This document shows positions 15,948-22,288 of a stretch of 64,000 nucleotides of DNA, piece after piece. The notes beneath the pieces are model-generated. The model was not told the origin of the DNA. It worked only from the letters and a program-made list of their open reading frames with translations, and searched no databases. The stretch comes from an uncultured Lachnospiraceae bacterium (GTDB taxonomy: Bacteria; Bacillota; Clostridia; Lachnospirales; Lachnospiraceae). The position numbers and the translations under genes are program-made. Every line of letters begins with the position of its first letter. Position 1 is the stretch's first letter. The DNA lies in NCBI GenBank assembly GCA_946414885.1, contig CAMKQH010000012.1, forward strand, positions 54,932 to 118,931, written 5' to 3'.

Positions 15948-16958
15948 ATGACAAAGGAAAGCTTAATAGACAAGACATTAAAGGAGTTACTGGAAAATCC
16001 TTTGATTTCGGCGGTTGCAAAGGATGCCATCCGTAATATGGATCTTACCAAGGAGGAGTATTATTCTTGGACGCTTCAGGAGATCGCGGACAAAATGGGA
16101 TGGAAGAATCTGGAAAGAGGCTTCCAAAGATTGTTGGAAGTGGCGTCGAGGGGGGAGTATTGCTTTAAGCTGTATGACCCGAGGGAATGTGAGGGTGATC
16201 CGGAGAAGGAGAGCGCACACATTGTCTTTTTCCCTTCGGATGATGATGTCGCTAATGAGAGACCCTTTATTTTCTTGGTGCCGGGCGGCGGTTTTGTCAA
16301 CGTGTGGAATCTAACTGAGGGCTGGCCGGTTGCCTGTACGTTTAATGAGCTGGGATATCACGTCGTGATCCTGACCTATCAGGTTGACGTGGACGAAAAT
16401 GCTTTAGTGGCCATGGGTGACGTGGCGAGAGCCTTCGAGATCATCAAAGCGAAAAAAGAAGAATTTCACGTGGATCCCACAAAATATGTTACCTGCGGGT
16501 TTTCCTCCGGCGGATATATCGTATGTCTGTGGAATTCGGAAAAAGGGTATCGCGACTATGGCGTTGCAAAGCCGAGCGGGTGCTTTCCCATTTACTCCGC
16601 GACCTCTTATCGTATCCTGCGGGACTATGTAGACTGGGACGATGAGAAGGAGATGGAGGAGTGCGCCTTGGAAACGGTCGGATGCTCCATGGAGGAGGCT
16701 TGTAACAGCTGCTTTGAGATTCCGGAGCACGTGGAAGGCTTTCCGCCTGCGTACGTTGTTACCATGGAAGGAGACAACGTATGTAACCCGGAGCATTCCA
16801 AGCGGCTTGTGAAAGGATTGGAAGAGGCGAAAATCCCGTGCAAGTTTGAGTTGGGGCCTAATGGCTGGCATGGCTTTGCTGATGGTATCGGCATGTGCAT
16901 GGAGGGCTGGCCTAAGAGGGCAGTTCATTGGCTCAAGGAAGTTTCGACACAATCATAG
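15948..16958 (+). CDS. Alpha/beta hydrolase (esterase/lipase-like)
   Basis: A 336-residue hydrolase. The oxyanion segment FLVPGGGFVN (about 105-114), the nucleophile elbow CGFSSGGY (Ser near 187), a candidate acid in VTMEGDNVCNP and the final His in NGWHGFADG give the full hormone-sensitive-lipase/BD-FAE-like triad. The first 90 residues are a helical extension (NMDLTKEEYYSWTLQEIADK). There is no signal peptide, so it is cytoplasmic. ATG 15948 has GAGAGGAAATGAGAGA upstream. It probably cleaves a small ester; the substrate is unknown. The methyltransferase gene follows after 28 bp. Confidence 0.82.
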   Translation: MTKESLIDKTLKELLENPLISAVAKDAIRNMDLTKEEYYSWTLQEIADKMGWKNLERGFQRLLEVASRGEYCFKLYDPRECEGDPEKESAHIVFFPSDDDVANERPFIFLVPGGGFVNVWNLTEGWPVACTFNELGYHVVILTYQVDVDENALVAMGDVARAFEIIKAKKEEFHVDPTKYVTCGFSSGGYIVCLWNSEKGYRDYGVAKPSGCFPIYSATSYRILRDYVDWDDEKEMEECALETVGCSMEEACNSCFEIPEHVEGFPPAYVVTMEGDNVCNPEHSKRLVKGLEEAKIPCKFELGPNGWHGFADGIGMCMEGWPKRAVHWLKEVSTQS

Positions 16959-16986
16959 TAACGTGAGACGAGAGGAAGAAAAGACC

Positions 16987-17763
16987 ATGGGAATCAATGA
17001 CAAGGCATCGGTGGAAGCGCAGTATCAAAATTCAAACAATCTGAGTACGCGTATTTCAATTCATGACAAGTATTCGACCAATAAGCAGGGGTTTGGCAAT
17101 TGGATTTATTCGCATTATGAGATCGAAGATGGCATGAACGTACTGGAGCTCGGCTGCGGCACCGGCAGCATGTGGGTTGGGAAAAAGGATTTGATTAAGA
17201 GGTGTGGGAAGCTGATCCTCTCTGATTTTTCGGAGGGAATGCTCAGCCAGACCAAGGAGACGTTAAAAGACTGCGAAGGCATAGAATACAAGGTGATTGA
17301 CATTCAAAACATACCTTTTGGGGATGGCTCCTTTGACATTGTCATCGCGAACATGATGCTGTATCACGTGCCGGATCTTATGAAAGGGCTTAACGAGGTG
17401 AGAAGAGTCCTGAAGAAGGGCGGTAAGTTTTATTGCGCGACCTACGGCGAGAATGGGATCATGGAGTATCTGAGCAGCCTTTTTGAAGGTCATGGGGCGA
17501 AGTCTGATCCCAATTATTCCTTTACGCTGCAAAACGGCGCGGAGAAATTGTCGAAGGCGTTCACGGACGTAAAGAGGCTGGATTACGCCGATTCACTGGA
17601 AGTGACGAACTTAGATGACATTGCGGATTATATGTATTCGCTGACAGGCATGTCCGGTCTAAAGCAGATTCCGAGGGAGAAGGTTTTGGAGGTTTTGCAG
17701 GCGCATACCGTGAACGGTATTCTGCGCGTACCTAAGGAATATGGAATGTTTGAGGCAAAATGA
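16987..17763 (+). CDS. Class I SAM-dependent methyltransferase
   Basis: A 258-residue methyltransferase. Motif I is VLELGCGTGSMW (about residue 46), motif II is LILSDFSEGML with the acidic ribose-binding Asp, and the later motifs are FDIVIANMMLYHVPD and EVRRVLKKGGKFYC. This is the Methyltransf_11/25 type used on small molecules. ATG 16987 is chosen because AGGAAG lies about 10 bp upstream; the frame is open further up but would overlap the hydrolase gene. The acceptor is unknown. A 30-bp gap separates it from the next GNAT. Confidence 0.87.
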   Translation: MGINDKASVEAQYQNSNNLSTRISIHDKYSTNKQGFGNWIYSHYEIEDGMNVLELGCGTGSMWVGKKDLIKRCGKLILSDFSEGMLSQTKETLKDCEGIEYKVIDIQNIPFGDGSFDIVIANMMLYHVPDLMKGLNEVRRVLKKGGKFYCATYGENGIMEYLSSLFEGHGAKSDPNYSFTLQNGAEKLSKAFTDVKRLDYADSLEVTNLDDIADYMYSLTGMSGLKQIPREKVLEVLQAHTVNGILRVPKEYGMFEAK

Positions 17764-17793
17764 GATTGGTGCCAGGGGGGATAAGGAGTCAAG

Positions 17794-18231
17794 ATGATCA
17801 AATTAAAACCAGTCACCAAAGAAAACCTGGATGACGTGCTTGCGCTGAGGGTGGCAGAAGCACAGAAAAATTTTGTGTCGACGAACGCAGAATCCTTAGC
17901 GCAGGCCTACGTATATTCCGAGACAGCCTGGCCCTTTGCCGTGTACGATGATGAGACCTTGGTCGGATTTATCATGATGGGCTATTACGAAGCAAAGCAT
18001 TATTACACGCTTTGGAAATTCATGATCGATCAGCGGTATCAAAACAAAGGGTACGGGCGAAAGGCATTGGAATTGGGTCTTGCGTTTATAAGGGAAAAAT
18101 TTCATCCGGAAAAGATTTACACGGGAGTGGCGCCCGGAAACAGCGTGGCCAAGGGATTGTATGAGTCCGTTGGATTTGCGGACACGGGACTGCGAGAATT
18201 TGGCATGGAAGAGATGTGCAAGAATTATTAA
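17794..18231 (+). CDS. GNAT acetyltransferase (diamine/spermidine acetyltransferase-like)
   Basis: A 145-residue GNAT. The ordered motifs LKPVTKENLDDVLALRV, FIMMGYYE, WKFMIDQRYQNKGYGRKALE (acetyl-CoA loop QNKGYG) and NSVAKGLYESVGFADTG resemble BltD/PaiA/SpeG-like polyamine acetyltransferases. That subfamily call is an inference from layout. ATG 17794 follows a GGGG-GATAAGGAG site. A copy of the last 20 bp (coding FGMEEM) recurs directly after the stop at 18232-18251. Confidence 0.85.
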   Translation: MIKLKPVTKENLDDVLALRVAEAQKNFVSTNAESLAQAYVYSETAWPFAVYDDETLVGFIMMGYYEAKHYYTLWKFMIDQRYQNKGYGRKALELGLAFIREKFHPEKIYTGVAPGNSVAKGLYESVGFADTGLREFGMEEMCKNY

Positions 18232-18251
18232 GATTTGGCGTGGAAGAAATG
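18196..18251 (+). repeat. Duplicated 3' end of the GNAT gene
   Basis: GAATTTGGCATGGAAGAGATG (18196-18216, last codons) is echoed as GATTTGGCGTGGAAGAAATG (18232-18251), straight after the TAA. The second copy has its own stop downstream (TAA at 18263-18265). This is a short tandem duplication of a gene end, like the one at 8073-8150. Confidence 0.65.
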
Positions 18252-18293
18252 TTCATGAAACAGTAAGATGTGGCAGAAAGAAGAGCGAAAGAC

Positions 18294-18785
18294 ATGACTA
18301 ACGTGATTTTGTTAAATGGGCCGTCCTCAGCAGGAAAATCGACACTCTCCAAGGAGTTATGTCAAAGGTTTGCAGAGACCGGCGTGGAAGCCGAGATCAT
18401 ATCGATAGATGATTACATGATCACGGATCCGAAGGAGACCATTTACGAGGATGATATTTATGAGATCATGCCTCCCATGTGCGAAGGCATGAAACGTGCA
18501 TTGCTGGATGGAAAGACGGTGATCGTCGATCATGCGATCACGAGTGAGAGGATTTACGAGGCATTTATGGATGCGGCAAAGGGCTATGAAGTCCTTACGG
18601 TAAAGGTAACCTGTGACTTGGAGATCCTCCGGAGGAGAGAGCGGGAGCGGGGTGACAGGTGCCCTGGATCCGCAGAGGCATCCCTGCAATATTTATGGCC
18701 CAAGGAAGGATATGATCTGTGTATTGACAGCGGGACGCACTCCGCGGAGGAGAATGCAAAGACAATCATGGAAAAGCTTGGGTAG
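18294..18785 (+). CDS. Chloramphenicol phosphotransferase-like P-loop kinase
   Basis: A 163-residue P-loop protein: VILLNGPSSAGKSTLSKEL with Walker A GPSSAGKST, IISIDDYM with the DD expected for CPT/zeta-type kinases, VIVDHAITS as the Walker B strand, and a basic lid LRRRERERGDR. This fits the CPT family better than nucleotide kinases. ATG 18294 begins immediately before the first strand; GTG 18270 is in frame but starts inside the duplicated tail. The site upstream is weak. The substrate is unknown; resistance to an amphenicol is possible but not shown. Confidence 0.75.
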   Translation: MTNVILLNGPSSAGKSTLSKELCQRFAETGVEAEIISIDDYMITDPKETIYEDDIYEIMPPMCEGMKRALLDGKTVIVDHAITSERIYEAFMDAAKGYEVLTVKVTCDLEILRRRERERGDRCPGSAEASLQYLWPKEGYDLCIDSGTHSAEENAKTIMEKLG

Positions 18786-18824
18786 TCAGATAAGCTAGGA
18801 AAGATTTGTTTGGAGGAAGGAAAG

Positions 18825-19793
18825 TTGACGGAAAAATATGCAATCCTGTCAGACGTACATGGGAATCATCCGGCGCTTGCAGCAGTGCTGGAGGATGCAA
18901 AAAGCCGGGGGATCGATCAGTTCATCTTGGCAGGTGATTATTGCTTGAGCGGTGCCTGGCCAAATGAATGCATTCAGACGATGAGGGAAATCGAAAGGAA
19001 GCAGATCATCCGGGGAAACGAAGAGAAATATCTCGAGAATCTGATCGGGAAGGACCAGAGCACCTGGACGGACGGTCAGATGCAGATTTCGTACTGGAAT
19101 TTCCGGAATATCAAAAAAGAGAATTTGGATTACGTTTTGGCATTGCCGCAGATGACGGAGTTTGAATGCAATGGCGTGAAGATCCATGTGGCGCATTCCT
19201 CGGATGCTTTTATCGGGGAGTATGAATTTTCGCATTTTGGTCCTGGAATCTTTTCGAAAAAGTATGAAAGCGTGGAGGCGACGCCTGAGATCGTAAAGAA
19301 GGACGTGCATGCCATCTTGGATGCGGACGAGGATTTCCATGCCAGAGTGGCGGCACTGGAAGACGGGGTTTACGTCTTCGGACACAGCCACGTGCAGTGG
19401 AGTTACAAGGCAAGTGACGGGAACGTGCTGTTGGTCAATCCAGGCTCCTGCGGACTGCCGCTGGATGCGATCAAAAATAGTTTGCCTTATTCGATCCTGA
19501 CGATCACGGAAGACGGGGAAATCTCAGTGGAAGAAATCAGGATACCTTTTTCCATGGCGGATTACGTGGAGGAAGTCAAGAAGACGACGCAGTATGCGGA
19601 AGCAAACGTATGGAGCAAGGTGATCTTCCGGGAGCTTTTGACAGCAAGGGAACACCTGATGTTTTTCTTATGGTTTGCGGATGCGTTTGCAAACGAAATG
19701 GGCGACCACCAAAGACCCTTCACCGTCGGGACCTGGGAAAAGGCATACGAAGCCTGGATAACGTGTCACGGGGACGTGTTTACTGACACGTGA
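18825..19793 (+). CDS. Metallophosphoesterase
   Basis: A 322-residue calcineurin-like phosphoesterase. Metal-binding motifs are in order: DVHGN (ILSDVHGNHPAL), GD (LAGDYCLSG), GNEE in place of GNHE/GNHD, HSSD and GHSH (FGHSHVQ). YfcE/MJ0936-type enzymes of this layout hydrolyse phosphodiesters or phosphomonoesters. TTG 18825 is chosen because GGAGGAAGG lies 5-13 bp upstream. The C-terminal 110 residues are an extra helical part. The last nine codons are encoded by a palindromic repeat (19762-19790) that recurs elsewhere in the window, so the natural C-terminus may have been replaced. Confidence 0.85.
   Translation: MTEKYAILSDVHGNHPALAAVLEDAKSRGIDQFILAGDYCLSGAWPNECIQTMREIERKQIIRGNEEKYLENLIGKDQSTWTDGQMQISYWNFRNIKKENLDYVLALPQMTEFECNGVKIHVAHSSDAFIGEYEFSHFGPGIFSKKYESVEATPEIVKKDVHAILDADEDFHARVAALEDGVYVFGHSHVQWSYKASDGNVLLVNPGSCGLPLDAIKNSLPYSILTITEDGEISVEEIRIPFSMADYVEEVKKTTQYAEANVWSKVIFRELLTAREHLMFFLWFADAFANEMGDHQRPFTVGTWEKAYEAWITCHGDVFTDT
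19762..19790. repeat. Palindromic GGGGACG repeat at a gene 3' end
   Basis: CGTGTCA (19762-19768) pairs with TGACACG (19784-19790) across the stop region of the metallophosphoesterase gene. The inner TGTCACGGGGACGTGT (19764-19779) is found again, inverted and identical over 16 bp, at 55741-55756. The dispersed copy suggests a REP-like element that inserted at or converted the end of this gene. Confidence 0.7.
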
Positions 19794-19808
19794 GGGAGTG
19801 AAAGGAAA

Positions 19809-21170
19809 GTGAATGTTAAATTAGGGTTTTGTGAAGAGGAGATAACGCCGGAGCGGCCAGTTCCCTTGGTGGGATTTTACCGGGAAGACGATACGTCCAG
19901 GGGCGTGTTGAAACCGTTGCTTGCGCAGGTATCCGTCTGGGAGGAATGGTCCGGAAAATCCGGCGAGGAGGCAGGAACGTTATTAGAGCGCTGCGTCTTG
20001 ATCGCGATCGACAGCATTGGATTTACGACGGAGCTTACGAATGCGCTGCGGGATCAGGTTGGCAGAGAGCTTGGCGTCTCCCGCGAAAAGGTCATGGTTT
20101 GTTTTTCCCACACGCATGCGGCGCCAGATGCCGCGACTGCGGAAGGGTATTTCGACTTTGCGTGCAAGAAAGTGCTTTCTGCGGTGAAAAAGGCACAAAA
20201 TGGCATGGAATGCGTGAACGTACGATTCGAGAACGGAAGGGCACAGATTGGCGTCAACAGGCGCGCAGGGAACGATGCCCTGGATGACAGGGTTGGCATT
20301 CTGGAAGCGTTTGGGGAGCGGGAAGAAAGAAGGCTGATGCTCCTGCGCGTGACGGCTCACGGAAACGTTTTGAAGGCAGACAATTACCTGGTTTCACCGG
20401 ATTATTTCGGGGACGTGAGGGAGCTGCTTTCGGAAAAATATGGTTGCCCGGTGATGGTAATCCAGGGCGCCGCGGGTAATATCGCACCGAAATATTTTTG
20501 CTCGAAGAATACGCCGGCAGACGCGCAGGGACCGCAGTTTGTCAGGTCGGAAAACGCGCTGGCCATGATGGCGGAGGAACTTTGCAGGAGCGTGGAAAAG
20601 GCGATTTTGGAAAGAATTCCAAAGAATTCCGTCGAAAACACAAACGCAAGCGAAGGATCAGCCCTTCAGGCATACTCTAAGGAACTGACGCTGCGAAGCG
20701 TCCTTCCATCCATGGAGCGGGCAAGGGAGATCGCTGCGGAAGCGATGGAGAAGTGTCACATTGATGGCACCGACTGGCTTGCGGAGCTTTCGAGACTTCA
20801 CGCGCAGGGCATATCCGTGCAGGAAGAGAAGGCGGAAGTCCAATATTTCCGGATCGCGCAGTTTTGCCTGTGCGGCATGGCGTATGAGCTCATGACGGAG
20901 TTTGCCTTGGTGGTTGCCGAGGGCCTTAAGGATGAATTCTTTTATCTTAACGGTTATACGAACGGCATCCTTTCCTACTTCCCGACGAAGGAAGAGTATG
21001 ACCTTGGCGGATATGAGGTATATTGGTCTTTGCTGATCTACCATAAATCCTTTCACAGGGTCTTTCCGTTTGAGAGAGAAGAGGCGGATCGGGTGACGGA
21101 ATTTGTGATGCAAAATGCACCCTGCCGTGAGAGCAAAAAGAAGGATGTTAGGGAAAAATATGGTTGGTGA
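19809..21170 (+). CDS. Neutral/alkaline ceramidase-like protein (cytoplasmic)
   Basis: A 453-residue protein resembling neutral/alkaline non-lysosomal ceramidase N-terminal domains. The start LGFCEEEITPERPVPLVGF, the metal-site segment VCFSHTHAAPD and VMVIQGAAGNIAPKYF are the family hallmarks. True ceramidases are secreted and about 650-700 residues; this one has no signal peptide and lacks the C-terminal Ig-like domain, so it may act on another N-acyl compound inside the cell. GTG 19809 has AAAGGAAA just upstream. It follows the metallophosphoesterase by 15 bp and closes the same-strand run. Confidence 0.75.
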   Translation: MNVKLGFCEEEITPERPVPLVGFYREDDTSRGVLKPLLAQVSVWEEWSGKSGEEAGTLLERCVLIAIDSIGFTTELTNALRDQVGRELGVSREKVMVCFSHTHAAPDAATAEGYFDFACKKVLSAVKKAQNGMECVNVRFENGRAQIGVNRRAGNDALDDRVGILEAFGEREERRLMLLRVTAHGNVLKADNYLVSPDYFGDVRELLSEKYGCPVMVIQGAAGNIAPKYFCSKNTPADAQGPQFVRSENALAMMAEELCRSVEKAILERIPKNSVENTNASEGSALQAYSKELTLRSVLPSMERAREIAAEAMEKCHIDGTDWLAELSRLHAQGISVQEEKAEVQYFRIAQFCLCGMAYELMTEFALVVAEGLKDEFFYLNGYTNGILSYFPTKEEYDLGGYEVYWSLLIYHKSFHRVFPFEREEADRVTEFVMQNAPCRESKKKDVREKYGW

Positions 21171-21193
21171 GAAAATACAATTAACGTTATAAT
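21164..21193 (+). promoter_or_regulatory. Candidate sigma-A promoter before the SGNH hydrolase
   Basis: TTGGTG (21164-21169) and TATAAT (21188-21193) are 18 bp apart, in the AT-rich gap between the ceramidase-like gene and the SGNH hydrolase. The -35 hexamer overlaps the preceding stop codon. GGGAGG then precedes the ATG at 21241. The match is good at -10 and fair at -35. Confidence 0.55.
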
Positions 21194-21240
21194 AACTTTT
21201 TAAGGGTTTATGCCACTATAAGATTAGGGAGGATAAGATC

Positions 21241-22242
21241 ATGACCAATGAAGAATTAAAAAAATATTATTTTGGAGCATATAGTTTTGAGGAAGTGGAA
21301 GGAGGCTGGCTTCAGGCGTTCCAGTATACGAAGGCACAGATGGAGTACTTTAAGGGGGCTTTTGACTTTTGGTATGACAGATGCATGGCGACCACGGCGA
21401 AGACAATTGAATTCGTGACGGAGGGAACGAAGGTATCCTTTGATTACAAGCTTATCTGGCTGGGTTCTCCGGATTCCTTTGAGCTTGCGGTAAATGGGCA
21501 GATCACGAAAATCACGTACGTGATGGATTTACTGAAGGAGAATGAGAAAGGGGAGGAGCCTAAGGAAGGCATCCCTGAAGGGAGTATTCCCAAGGAGGGC
21601 AAGATAGAATGGGAGCTTCCCGAGGGTAAGAAATCCGTTGTGATCTATCTGCCGTCGGATGCCACGGTGCTGGTGCGGAATCTTGAGGTAAATGCTGCCG
21701 TGGAAAGGCCGCAGAAGAATGGGAAGGTACTATGGCTGGGCGATTCCATCACGCAGGGGTATGGACCGCTTCGTTCCTCGATGACTTACGTCAGCGTGGC
21801 GAACCGTCTGCTGAATTATGACGTAATTAATCAGGGAATTGGCGGATATATCTATGACAAAAAGTCCCTGATGAAGATGGACGGCTATCAGCCGGATAAG
21901 ATCATTGTGGCGCTTGGGACGAATCAGTTCTGGGCAGAAACCATGAAGGACGTGGAGGAATATTATGAGGCGCTGACCGGTCTCTATGGCAACGAGATTC
22001 CGATCCTATGCATTTCTCCGGTCTGGAGAGGCGACGTGCCCGAGCACTATGAGAAATTTGTGAGCTTCTGCGAGAACGTCAAGAAAATCGCGGGTAGCTA
22101 CAAGAACGTAACCGTAGTGGATGGGTTCACGCTTGTGCCCCATCTGAAAGAATACTATTTGGACAACCTGCATCCGAATTGCCTAGGGACGGAAAACTAT
22201 GGAAGAAACCTGGTGGAGGCAATCCGGGAAATTGGGTTTTAA
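21241..22242 (+). CDS. SGNH/GDSL-family hydrolase
   Basis: A 333-residue esterase. Block I is LWLGDSITQGYG (Ser near 168), block II the Gly in INQGIGGY, block III LGTNQFW, and block V LDNLHPN, supplying Asp and His. The N-terminal 150 residues form a beta-sandwich-like accessory domain with a charged loop (KENEKGEEPKEGIPEGSIPK), as in carbohydrate-acting SGNH hydrolases of Clostridia. There is no signal peptide, so it is probably cytoplasmic, where it may deacetylate sugars. GGGAGGATAAGATC precedes ATG 21241. It is followed by a small perfect hairpin. Confidence 0.85.
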   Translation: MTNEELKKYYFGAYSFEEVEGGWLQAFQYTKAQMEYFKGAFDFWYDRCMATTAKTIEFVTEGTKVSFDYKLIWLGSPDSFELAVNGQITKITYVMDLLKENEKGEEPKEGIPEGSIPKEGKIEWELPEGKKSVVIYLPSDATVLVRNLEVNAAVERPQKNGKVLWLGDSITQGYGPLRSSMTYVSVANRLLNYDVINQGIGGYIYDKKSLMKMDGYQPDKIIVALGTNQFWAETMKDVEEYYEALTGLYGNEIPILCISPVWRGDVPEHYEKFVSFCENVKKIAGSYKNVTVVDGFTLVPHLKEYYLDNLHPNCLGTENYGRNLVEAIREIGF

Positions 22243-22248
22243 GGTGAA

Positions 22249-22268
22249 AACGCGTCATTAGACGCGTT
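22249..22268. other. Perfect 8-bp hairpin between SGNH hydrolase and ABC exporter
   Basis: AACGCGTC and GACGCGTT are perfect inverted arms around ATTA. There is no T-run on either strand, so it is not an intrinsic terminator. It could be an operator-like or mRNA-stability element; only the symmetry is certain. The ABC exporter gene starts 20 bp later. Confidence 0.5.
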
Positions 22269-22288
22269 GGAAAGTGAAGTGAGACAAA

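Noticed and set aside
1..21170. Chromosomal integron cassette array
   Set aside because: Gene order resembles a cassette array, but no attC-like palindromes recur between genes and no integrase is visible.
22249..22268. Intrinsic terminator between SGNH hydrolase and ABC exporter
   Set aside because: The hairpin is perfect, but neither strand has a T-run after it.
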